Shown here in pieces: positions 42,269 to 51,637 of a DNA stretch of 64,000 bases. Position 1 is the stretch's first letter. The number at the start of each line of letters is the position of its first letter. A program made the position numbers and the translations under genes. Origin of the DNA: Hyaloperonospora brassicae (lineage: Eukaryota; Oomycota; Peronosporomycetes; Peronosporales; Peronosporaceae); assembly GCA_947650285.1 (NCBI GenBank), contig CANTFL010001315.1, positions 496,001 to 560,000 on the forward strand, written 5' to 3'. Under the pieces are notes generated by a model. The model had not been told where the DNA came from. It made no database searches and was given only the letters and a program-made list of their open reading frames with translations.

Positions 42269-42529
42269 ACGCGAGACTGACTGATGAGGACACCTGCGTT
42301 GTGCGAGGAGACGAGGTAAGTGATACAACCGCCATCGCTCGTTGCAGGGCCTCGAGCTCTGTTCATGTGCCGTTTTATTTGCTTGTTATCGACACGACGC
42401 ATCGTCTCGTTTCCGAGCTAGACGAACGCTACGACCGACCACGAACCCGTCGACCAGTCTACCTCGTGAAAACGGTGCCGCGTACAGGAGCGTCATCGTG
42501 CGTTTTTGCATGCATGTACGTGCGTTTGC

Positions 42530-43423
42530 TCAACGGTAGAGCTGCTCCACCGAGAGGTTCTTGGCAATCTCAAACTCCCACTTGTCTCCGTTGGCCAGCA
42601 GCTTCGCCTTGTCGTACAGCAGCTCCTCGTGCGTCTCCGTGGCAAACTCAAAGTTCGGACCTTCCACAATCGCGTCCACGGGGCACGCCTCCTGACAAAA
42701 TCCGCAGTAAATGCACTTGGTCATGTCAATGTCGTAACGCGTCGTACGACGCGCACCGTCAGCACGCGGTTCCTGCACCACCACCAACATGAACAGTCCA
42801 CTCGTCATCAGTCAAAGTCCATATTGCACGAGACAACCAGCTCCAAGAACAAACAACCAAACAAACAAAACACAAAGAACGAACAAAAGACTACTTCTGA
42901 CGTACAGCCTCAATGGTAATGGCCTGAGCAGGACAGATGGCTTCGCACAGCTTGCAGGCGATGCATCTACTCCACCAGCATCAACAACAACAACAACAAC
43001 ACCACCAACAAAGCAATCAATAAGCGTCCAAGACGTCGACCACCAACTAACTGCTTGACAAGCCGATCGAGCGACTTCTACTGCCACGCACCGCTCCTCG
43101 CCGCTGGGGTAGCGACGCAGCGCGTGTTCGCCGCGGAAGCGCGGACTGATCATGCCCTTCTCGAACGGGTAATTGATCGTCACTTTGCGCTCCACGTGCA
43201 CCTCCCACGCCAACCACGTGGCTCGAAACACGTCCGACAAGAAGAACGTGTCCGACATTTTCTCAATCACTTCGCCCCACGTGGACTTGGGGTCCTGTTT
43301 GCCCGCTGCCGGCACGCTCGAAAATCCGCGGGAACCACTGGTACCAGCCACCGCATCGAGCGCGGCGCGGCGAGTAGCAGCCGCAGCTGTTGCAGCCGAT
43401 CGACGGAGCTGGAGCGTGTGCAT
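42530..43423 (-). CDS. NDUFS8: Complex I 23-kDa subunit NDUFS8 (TYKY)
   Basis: Exons 43092..43423, 42906..42966 and 42530..42772 encode 211 aa. An Arg/Ala-rich mitochondrial presequence ([19 protein letters not shown]) ends near GSRGFSS. Two 4Fe-4S motifs follow: [12 protein letters not shown] (spread over the exon 1/2 junction, Cys 112, 115, 118, 122) and [16 protein letters not shown]. The [17 protein letters not shown] block and the ending [14 protein letters not shown] are typical. The subunit carries clusters N6a and N6b between the iron-sulfur chain and quinone in NADH dehydrogenase. Donor GTGCGT at 43091 was chosen because it alone restores ERCIAC. Confidence 0.96.
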
Positions 43424-43985
43424 GGACCGAGCGTGTTCGAAAATGGCGATCAGCGGAGGTGGGTGGCCCCCTCGAACGACGTTCGTGCAACACGACATGG
43501 GGTGGCGCTGCGGACGCTGTTTTGGAACCGAACGTTGTTTTGCGCGGGGAGGTCAAATGTCGGGACGCGATTGGCGGTAATTGATCCAGTGGACCCTCTG
43601 GAAGTAGGCGACAAGACAATCAGGTGGTGTTCATTGGCTGTAAATCGACAGCGACGTCCAAGCTGAAAATACGAGCAAACGAGTATGTATGGTGATTGTA
43701 AAAAAGAGACTGTGATTGTAAATGTTGTTTTTCATCATCTTATTACTGTATCTGTGACAGTGACTGTGATTGCAAATGTTATTTTTAACCATCTTTTTAC
43801 TGTGACAGTGACTGTGATTGTGACTGTGACTGCGACTGTGGCTGTGATTGTGACTGTGACTGCGACTGTGGCTGTGATTGTGTTTTTTTTATTTATCTTT
43901 CATTGCGACTGTAGTTGTTTTGTGATTATTTTATCTTTGTTTTGCGACTGTTGTTTTTCGTCCTATTTTTTATTATCGATATCGA
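43424..43985. promoter_or_regulatory. Divergent intergenic region, NDUFS8/RPA43
   Basis: 562 bp between divergent starts; includes a GTGACTGTGATT-type repeat at 43730-43900. Confidence 0.55.
43730..43900. repeat. GTGACT/GTGATT hexamer-type repeat
   Basis: Degenerate tandem array of GTGACT, GCGACT, GTGGCT and GTGATT hexamers. A longer 30-bp higher-order duplication is visible at 43815-43880. Confidence 0.85.
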
Positions 43986-45088
43986 ATGGTGTCGAACGCG
44001 TTTGTGCTGTGCAGAGTGCGGCACAATGTGAGTCTGTCGCCATGTCACAGCATGGAGCCGCGCGTGGGCATTGAGCAGGAACTAGTCGAGCAGCTCATGC
44101 ACTACTCGGAGCCACTGCAGGGCGTTGTCCTGAGCTTCAGCAACGTGCAGCTGGATCGGCCCTACGGCGCAATTGTGAACGAGATGCCGTTTATTCACTG
44201 CAAAGTCCTGGCTGATGCTCTGGTGTTCCGTCCACTAAAGGGCATGAAGCTGCGTGGTACTGTCAACAAGATCGGCAGCAACCACGTTGGAATGCTCTTT
44301 GCTGGCGTCTTTAACGGCTCCGTGGCTGAGGCCGAGCTGCCCAAGGGCTTTGTACACAATTACGCCCAAGACTGCTGGTACACTGCTGCTGCTGCAGTAC
44401 CGATAGTAGCAATTGTGTGGCGTCGTGGCGGAGTCTATGAGTCTGACATTGTGATCCTGATGCTGCAGGCTCGGTGAGGACGGCTCGTCCATTGCTGTGG
44501 CAGACGAAGTGGACGTGAAAGTGCTGCGGTGGGATAGATGCTACACGGTGTGTGTTCTTGCAATATTCGAGACACTGATGATATGGCTATGTGGTTGTTT
44601 TTGCTGCTGCTGCTGCTGCTGCTGCTGTTAGAGTCCACGTTGCGGGTGGTATGATTGCGATTGAGGCTACGATGCGTCTTGCCGACAGCAAGGTCGTGAA
44701 GCCTTTGTCGGCGAAGAAAACTCAGAAAGCGACGCACCTTAATTTGGTGGCAGGTGGGCCCGTGACGACGTCGTTTGAGGATAAGGAAAGCAAGCGCGCT
44801 AAGGAGGTCGACGGAAGCGAGAAGAAGAAGGCAAAGAAGGCGAAGAAAGACAAGAAGACCAAGGAGGCGGGTGCAGACAAGGAGAAGAAGAAGGTGCGGA
44901 AAGTACAGAACGGTGCGGAGGTCGAGTTGACACCAGCAGCAATAGACGATCATGACATCGAGAAGAGAAAGGAGGAGAAACGAATGAAAAAGCGCAAGCG
45001 TAAGGAAGACGCCATGGCGGAACCGAGCAAACACACGGCGAAAGATGCCGATAAGAAAGAAAAGCGCAAGAAAAGCAAGCACGATTAG
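43986..45088 (+). CDS. POLR1F: RNA polymerase I subunit RPA43-like
   Basis: Exons 43986..44377, 44469..44549 and 44632..45088 encode 309 aa. It shows the SHS2/OB layout of the A43/Rpb7 family: GIEQELVEQLMHYSEPLQGV, IVNEMPFIHCKVLADALVFRP, MKLRGTVNKIGSNHVGML and FNGSV, then a second strand set ending VVHVAGGMIAIEATMR. The C-terminus is a 110-residue Lys/Glu-rich tail, typical of nucleolar Pol I factors. A43 contacts the initiation factor Rrn3/TIF-IA. Exon 2/3 boundaries (donor GTGTGT, acceptor after a (CTG)n tract) were chosen by phase and fold. Confidence 0.88.
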
Positions 45089-45268
45089 ACAAGCAGGGAG
45101 GATGGTGCCCGAAGGCGGGGAATAGACAGATAACAAATATCGAGTTGTACGTGTTTTGTGTATATTTACTTCTAAGAGCGCATAGTCTCATGGACCTGGA
45201 CAAGTGTTGCGGCGCTTACCAGTGTCGATCCAGTGCATATGTCTCATTCATCGGCAACCATCAGCACG

Positions 45269-46621
45269 CTACTCGTACGAGACGAGCTGCCGCAACTCTG
45301 CAGGTATTTCTGGCAATGGCTGTCTTGGGTCGCGAAGGGTCCAATTCGGAGACTGCTGCGCCTTATGCCACTTGAAATCGTTCACTTTCGCCCAGAGCCC
45401 CGAATCCTTTTGCAACCCTAGGCGCTCAAGCTGTGCCCTGAGTCCATCGAACTGCAAGCGATAAGGCCCAAACTGCACCTGCTGGCAGTTCTCGATAATC
45501 GGGTGGCTCGAGATGCGCAGGTGGAAGGTCGTCGCAGAGCTCAAATGGACGCGCAACTGACGACACGCTACGAAGAACTCACACCCGTTGCAGTGTTCCA
45601 GCCACAAACTTCCGAAAATCGCGCCCGTGTAGAAGACGCAGTTCTTCAGTGCATCGCCGCGGATAGCCGATGTCTCCACACGTACGAGCACAACACAGTT
45701 GGTCAAATGGGAGAAGTTCAAGTCGCGGCGCTTGTCGTCTTTGTTACTGAAGCTGTGCTCGTCAATGACAATCACCTCGTTGTGCTTGTTCGCGTGCACA
45801 AGTTCACCAAACTCCATCGTTTTCTGCATTGCCAACAGCAGCTGTTGCTCATCCGCAGCGTCGATCACGGCAGATCGCCCGTCCCGTTCTAGTTCGTTTG
45901 GCTGCTTGGCTTCAGCACTCTTTGCTGCACGAGCTCGAAACGTGAACTTCTTTCTTGGCGCAAATGTCGCGCGGGTGTGATCGATGATCTCCACGAGTTT
46001 CGACAGAATCAGTTGCGTTTGGCGCGTATCATATGGCGACAGATAGAGTGAAGCTGCCGTCGCCGCTGCATCTCTCAAAGCGTTCACTTCGAGCACCAGA
46101 GCGTCCAGCTGCACCTCCTCGGCCGGTTTACACGGCAGCTGTTGTTGCTTCTGCTCACGAAACAGCATCACCTGCTTCCTCACATGGTCCTCGTGCTGTG
46201 CAAACTTTTCCCAGAACGCCGTTGCCAGCGCATCACTTGACAGTTCCCGATACGGCTTCAAAGCGTCGGCTGTCTCGAATCCAGCGTCCCTCTTTGTCCA
46301 TTGCTTCTCCTTCCGCCGTTCCTCCAGCACGTGTGTGAGACCCTCTCCGTGCGTCTCCAGTACAGGAAACTTTCCCTCCGTGCGCACTCGCTCGGGTCGC
46401 ACAATCGCTCCATGAAGCGGCTCACAGTCAAAGTATCGCGTGCCTTGGAACGAGCCGTCGCCTTTGCCCAGCGGTTTGTCCAGTCGCACACCGATCCAGC
46501 CATCACCTGGCAGGCCGTCCACTTTACCAGTGTACGCAATCGTGCCGTATCTCTGGACGTTCCTCGTACGTAAGCTTCCGCCCGGTCCAGAAGACAGGAG
46601 CTCACAGCGCGCCCCGAGCAT
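45269..46621 (-). CDS. TBCC: Tubulin-folding cofactor C with N-terminal CAP-Gly domain
   Basis: Single exon, 450 aa. Residues 1-80 form a CAP-Gly domain ([19 protein letters not shown], then [10 protein letters not shown] and AIVRPERV). Residues 120-215 are a helical TBCC_N-type region ([19 protein letters not shown]). From about 275 the C-CAP/TBCC beta-helix runs ([38 protein letters not shown]) and ends with a [11 protein letters not shown] motif. TBCC is a GTPase activator in tubulin dimer assembly; CAP-Gly domains bind EEY/EEF tails of tubulin and are found in TBCB and TBCE, not in animal or yeast TBCC. An 11-residue insertion before GTIAYTGKV is unusual. Divergent from the YPPQ gene with 227 bp between starts. 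Confidence 0.88.
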   Translation of the reverse strand: MLGARCELLSSGPGGSLRTRNVQRYGTIAYTGKVDGLPGDGWIGVRLDKPLGKGDGSFQGTRYFDCEPLHGAIVRPERVRTEGKFPVLETHGEGLTHVLEERRKEKQWTKRDAGFETADALKPYRELSSDALATAFWEKFAQHEDHVRKQVMLFREQKQQQLPCKPAEEVQLDALVLEVNALRDAAATAASLYLSPYDTRQTQLILSKLVEIIDHTRATFAPRKKFTFRARAAKSAEAKQPNELERDGRSAVIDAADEQQLLLAMQKTMEFGELVHANKHNEVIVIDEHSFSNKDDKRRDLNFSHLTNCVVLVRVETSAIRGDALKNCVFYTGAIFGSLWLEHCNGCEFFVACRQLRVHLSSATTFHLRISSHPIIENCQQVQFGPYRLQFDGLRAQLERLGLQKDSGLWAKVNDFKWHKAQQSPNWTLRDPRQPLPEIPAELRQLVSYE

Positions 46622-46848
46622 CGCCGTTTTCCTCGGCAGTGGGTGGGTACTCTTTTTTTCGTCTACGTGGACGTCTTTTCAACGAATCAACGACGACCAT
46701 TGCAGCAGCCAATCAGCACAAGCTCCCGAGAGACGTTACCCTCTCGTCGTACCGCGTGAAAGGCCGTCACTCGAGATCTCGACCGCCACAGCACAGAAGT
46801 GTTCGCTTCGAATCGAAGCAGGCGACTGACCACTACACGACCAGAAGA

Positions 46849-47355
46849 ATGAACCCAGGCGGGCCACCCCCATACGGGTACCCCCCGCAGCAGCCGGGGT
46901 ACCCTCCTCAGCAGGGATACCCGCCACAACAGCAACAAGGGTACCCCCCGCAGCAACAAGGGTACCCTCCTCAGCAGGGATACCCGCCACAACAGCCAGG
47001 GTACCCTCCTCAGCAGGGATACCCGCCACAACAGCCAGGGTACCCGCCACAACAGCCAGGGTACCCGCCACAACAGCCGGGGTACCCGCCACAGCCGGGG
47101 TATCCTGCTCATGGACATGGACACAAACATGGGCACATGCCCGGCTACGCGTACGCCCAGCCTGCGTACGTCGCGCAGCCTGGCGTGATCCTGGCTGGAG
47201 GTAAGATGAAGCACGGCAAGATGAAGCACGGCAAGCACAAGGGCTACAAGTTTGGCAAGCACAAGGGCCATAAGCACAAGGGCCATAAGCACAAAGGGTT
47301 TAAGGGTAAAGGGTTCAAGAAGGTGGGCAAGAAGATGAAGAAGATGTTCAAGTAA
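46849..47355 (+). CDS. YPPQQ-repeat protein with Lys/His-rich tail
   Basis: Single exon, 168 aa, from [10 protein letters not shown]. Residues 9-85 are tandem [13 protein letters not shown] units; then a His/Gly/Ala-rich linker and a strongly basic C-terminus of HKGHKHKG and [11 protein letters not shown] repeats. The arrangement recalls plant glycine-rich protein A3-like proteins and other YPPQ proteins, which are often membrane- or cell-surface-associated or intrinsically disordered. No signal peptide is present. Function is unknown. Confidence 0.75.
   Translation: MNPGGPPPYGYPPQQPGYPPQQGYPPQQQQGYPPQQQGYPPQQGYPPQQPGYPPQQGYPPQQPGYPPQQPGYPPQQPGYPPQPGYPAHGHGHKHGHMPGYAYAQPAYVAQPGVILAGGKMKHGKMKHGKHKGYKFGKHKGHKHKGHKHKGFKGKGFKKVGKKMKKMFK
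46870..47095 (+). repeat. Tandem 18/21-bp YPPQQ-coding repeat
   Basis: About ten near-identical units coding GYPPQQ or PGYPPQQ, alternating 18 and 21 bp. Confidence 0.9.
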
Positions 47356-49263
47356 GTAAGACCGGTCGACTGCGGTGAAGTGGGGCGAGCCGTGGACAAG
47401 ATTTCGCAGCAGGCCGAGCTCCGCCCTGAGCAGCTGCACGAACAGCAACGACGTTGTCGTGGCGTTGTCGTGGCGTTGTCATCCGTCACGAAGAGCAGCC
47501 GGTCGAGTCGACTGACGTGTCGTGATAAGAAAAGCAAAAGAAGAAAAGAAGAAATGATGTTGTTGCGTGTTTGGGACTCGTATACGTGTGCACAAAACAG
47601 ATCGACAAAAAAAGAGAACGCAGTGCGTAAATTGTCGCTATTGCCAGGTGGCGTCATCAAAAGTCGCCCGTACCACAGGAGCCCGTCGAGTTGCGTTCGG
47701 GTAGTCGTTGATCGACATGTGGACGGCAGACGGTCCCCTGTTGCACCGGCGGAAAACTCCCATACAGCCTTCCGAGCCTGCAATGCGTCCGGCTCATTTG
47801 CTGGACCGAGTTGCTGGCCGAGTCGCGTACATGGACTACTACAGTGAGTCTCTGTCATTCGAGTTCGTGCATTGTACAGAGAGCAAGAAAGAGGTGTTGT
47901 TGATCGGACTTGGCACGTACTGACGGCCTCATCGATGAACGCGTAGCCGCTACGTATGTCCTGCCGGGTGAGCCGGTGGTTGCACGACGGCTGGACCAGC
48001 CTAAGAGTAACCGCATATCGACTGGAGGATTGGAGACGCAGGGGAGAGATTTTACAAGAGCGGACGAGCGATCTGCTGCTACTCAGGCGAACACGTATGT
48101 CGATCAGCGATAGCGGTGCAAAGCAAACGGTTGTCGCTTCAACTGTCTGTCGTTGTTAAGGAACGTGCACCTGTGCTCTGTCGATTGCAAAGACGATGTT
48201 GTGTGCATGGCGAGCCATCGGGCGTACCACATTGGTCGTCGACTGTGCCCATCGTGAACATCAGCCTCACACAAAGGGCGTGCACTGATGCCCCACGCCC
48301 CCACAACGGCAGGAGCTTCCGTCGCTTTCCGTCTCGCGAACAGTTTTCGCCGCATTTCTTTACGACACTCCTTCGTCGAGCCCAACGCGTTGGCTCACTC
48401 GACAGCAACGTGGCCGTACGCAGCTTGACAGCGATTGCCAGCAATGGGGACACAATTCTACCCAACGACGGACTGTCGGGGCGTTGTACTGCGTTTGTCG
48501 TATGTTTTTACGGAAGAGAGTGTCGAGTCGACACGTTGCCGTGTCGTGACAATGCTTCAACGACAACAAGGCTGTAGTTGATCCGAATGCTCTGTGTGTC
48601 CGGTAGCAATCACTCACAATCGGCTCGCGCTCTCGTCGTCAAATGGCAACCCGAAGCTTCATGGTCCAGGCTTACATCCATCAAAGATGCGTTCATACGG
48701 CCTTCGGGGGATTCTTCGTAGTGAGGTATGTATGTACACGCGAGCGTGCACGGTATCCGTGAAAGCTGCTGGTTCCCAAGATGCGACGAGGTGCGAGACG
48801 CGTTTGCTCCACGTGCTTCAGGTCCGCTGATAAGAGCTACACACAATCATAAGATGGATGACAGATCTCAGTTGTCGACAATGACCGCAGCGCACCTGCT
48901 CTCGTGAGCTACAGGAGGCACAAAAGCGCTGTAGCACACTACCAGGTGGTATGCCCTCGTAGAGACGACGACTGTGAGAGCCGAGTCGAGTCCACACGAG
49001 CACCGCGAACGGATCGCAACTCGTGGACGTCCAATCGAAATTGTACATGTCGCTATCGTTCGATGCGCATGCGATGGCGCACCTGTTCTTGTCGTAGAAT
49101 TTCCAGCAGTCTCTCTGTCGCTATGCATCCGGTGCCCACGTGGTGCATATGACTCTCGTGCAGCACTGCCACCTCAACTTTCATTTTCTCTTTTGTTGCA
49201 GCACACTGCAGACGACTACTCCACTCCACTTCACTCGATTTCCAGCGTCTCACCTCGTCGGCC
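47356..49263. other. Gene-poor stretch with coding-like fragments
   Basis: 1.9 kb with no complete gene. Plus-strand patches look coding: 47717-47843 (MRPAHLLDRVAGRVAYMDYY, ending in a GTGAGT donor), 47917-48010 (TDGLIDERVAATYVLPGEPV), about 48025-48115 (RLEDWRRRGEILQERTSDLL, another frame), 48310-48500 and 48615-48720. They do not join into one frame with convincing introns. Either a decayed gene or a rapidly evolving multi-exon gene. Confidence 0.35.
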
Positions 49264-49509
49264 ATGAACTTCAGGACCGCCCGCTTCATCGTCATCGCCT
49301 CAATCGCCTCGACTATCGTCCACGCTTTCACTAAATATTGTTATTCCTACGGCCATTGCCGTACTAACAGAGGACTTGGTATTTCGTCGACACAATGGTG
49401 CATTGACCGCGCCACGCCGAGCTTATCGCTTGAGGCGTGCTGCCAGAATTGCTGTGGAAGTGGATGCAAGTTGGTCGGTGACGCTGCGCCTTTCGACAGC
49501 CTGAGTTAG
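49264..49509 (+). CDS. Small secreted cysteine-rich protein (SCR/PcF-like effector candidate)
   Basis: 81 aa, intronless. Residues 1-21 are a clear signal peptide (MNFRTARFIVIASIASTIVHA), followed by a mature part of about 60 residues with eight cysteines: two near the start, one in QWC, two in EACC, two in NCC and one in SGC. Small size, secretion and an even cysteine number fit oomycete apoplastic SCR proteins; the spacing and the RATPSLSLEACC region recall the PcF/SCR family of Phytophthora, whose founder is a phytotoxic protein. Family assignment is by layout only. The gene appears intact and sits alone in a 4.3-kb gene-poor island between housekeeping genes, a typical place for effectors. 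No RxLR motif. Confidence 0.65.
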   Translation: MNFRTARFIVIASIASTIVHAFTKYCYSYGHCRTNRGLGISSTQWCIDRATPSLSLEACCQNCCGSGCKLVGDAAPFDSLS

Positions 49510-51637
49510 GTTCTTTTCGGGCGATCCGACCCATGATGGATTGGCATCGATTCAGCGCTACGCGGCTCGACAATCCATTGCACGTTCAGCGAGTAATGGG
49601 ACCAAACTTGAACAGAGAGATGAAGTAATTTGGCGTTCCCTCAGCGTTGTCGCGTTCTCATTGCGTTGTATGGCCATTGCCGCACGCGTCGATAGTAATG
49701 CCTTTGCACTTGTTGTTCCGCTTCTGCCGAAACAATTGCAAGCCACAGACCTCGCAAACAAAATGTGTAGTGGTCATTGGGCTCAGAAGCTTCTTCATGT
49801 CAGTCGCGCAGCTTCTGATGCAGCTCGCCCGTACTCAACCTGCTCTTCGGTTGTCTACTGTAACGTACACTGTGGAAGACGCAGTCGTTTGCGCAGGGCC
49901 ATTGCGTAGTTTGCTTGAGCAGCAAAGCTGTAATACATCTCGCACTGCTGAGTTGATGCAGCGAAAACTTAGCTATATGCACGTCGATGTCGGACGAGTG
50001 GGGGGAGAATCTACAGGCATTCATACTATGGTCGTGAGTCGAATGTTATGCGACACAGAGCCAACACTGACACGCAACTGAGCTACGCACGCGTGTCATG
50101 CAGCTGACCAAGTGCGAGCACGTGCGCTAAGCGAAGATCTCGTTCGGTGAATCATAAACTCGCAACCCATTGACGACGTCCTCTTCGCACAACGTCCCGA
50201 GACAGAGTGCCATCTACAATATTGACGGACAGAGCTGGCGAGGACATTGTCACGAAAGCTGCGTCGACAGTAAACGAGCAAACTCTGCCACAAGTGCTGC
50301 TGCTGACAACGTCTCGAAAATGCAAGTTTGTGATGCGAGGCAAGTAGACAGGAGGTGCTCTGACGTATGAGGCTGAGTCCGCCTTCAACGCGAACGGGTT
50401 ACAACAACAGCGACCGTGTTTGGAGGATACATCATGACCTGTCAGGCTGGAGAGACAAGCAAGTGTCAGCAGTACGCCTACTACATTGCTTGCCATCATT
50501 GCATGTATTTGGAAGTATGTCTGTATCCAGCGTCGACTAACGTAAACTCGGTGAACGAAATGGGTATCCGCGAGCCATAAACGTTGTTTCGTCCTGATCC
50601 GCAGCGACGTTTGAGGTTTGCGAATGAAGTTCGCAATACAATAGGACCCACAGACTCCAGAAGTACTGTTACGTCTTTTGTCAAGCGGGTAGAGGAAGTG
50701 ACATTGCATCATTGGTTTCCAGCGCCTTGGCAGACCACTTCTAGACGCAAGTGGGTCGAACAGTATCCGATTGAACCATCAAGAGGGTAACATCTTCTGG
50801 TAACATCGTCCGCCTGCTGTTCCATTGTATGTGGTTGCTCGGGAGATTCGAAAGGGCGAAAAAGTCAGGCTGGATGGTCTCATTTGATGTCAGACGTTAG
50901 CATCTTAAATAGCTGTGACCATCCGCTTGTACACATTACTACCATGCCATGACATCGCTCTTGCTGGCTGCTTTTGTCGATCATTCACACTGTGCTTTAT
51001 GGCTTCTTACGAACCCATAAGGAGCGCAGCAAGTTTGAACGCGCCTCGGCAGTATGATCAAAGTCGATATGACACGACGCTCGCTCGATCCAGAATATCA
51101 ATGTGGTGAGACTGGAAATTGAAGCGACTTCAGCTGGAGCCCTGTGCATCGATGATTGACGGACTCGGTTGAACGGCAACCCATATCGTCGTTCTGCTGC
51201 ACCATTGCCCTCGCATATACGTCCTGAGCATGGATCGTGCTTCATCAACTGTCGTCGTTCAGAGTTGGCGCGATCGTTCCGACGAGGCACTCGGTAGTCA
51301 CGCAAAGCTGAACGGAACGAGGCAGGTCGAACTAGACTTGACTCTGCCACCGTGCATTTGTCGATACTCCCTGATGCATGCGTCCTCGAAGGCCGTCACA
51401 TCGCGCCGTGTTGCCGTCAGCTGCGATCGGATCATGATTGATTCTGGTTGCACGGGTTCTGCTCGTAGCATCTAAACATCCTGTTGGTACAGTGTACTAG
51501 CCTTGACCCACTTCCTGCAGCATTCACATGGCGGAGAATGCTCATTGTACATCGCGTTGTCGTGAGAGGATCGATAGTGCACTGTCGTTCGTATTGTACA
51601 TTCGCATGCATTCGCTTTTTCTTCTGCACACGCACTG
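49510..51637. other. Gene-poor stretch with coding-like fragments
   Basis: 2.1 kb. Plus-strand patches 49541-49760 (VIWRSLSVVAFSLRCMAIAA, VPLLPKQLQATDLAN) and, in another frame, 49765-50035 (RSFFMSVAQLLMQLARTQPA, AGPLRSLLEQQSCNTSRTAE) look like helical-repeat coding sequence broken by a frame change. The rest has only short frames, apart from the minus-strand candidate listed next. Possible pseudogene; no family recognised. Confidence 0.35.
50152..50499 (-). CDS. Candidate secreted protein, 115 aa
   Basis: The frame is open further upstream, but from ATG 50499 it begins MMASNVVGVLLTLACLSSLTG, a good signal-peptide pattern, followed by a mature region with a CCC triplet and a later CGRVC pair, and several beta-strand-like segments. 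No known domain, no RxLR motif and no repeat. Its place in the same gene-poor island as the cysteine-rich gene makes an effector-type role conceivable. Support is composition only; it could be chance. Confidence 0.35.
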   Translation of the reverse strand: MMASNVVGVLLTLACLSSLTGHDVSSKHGRCCCNPFALKADSASYVRAPPVYLPRITNLHFRDVVSSSTCGRVCSFTVDAAFVTMSSPALSVNIVDGTLSRDVVRRGRRQWVASL

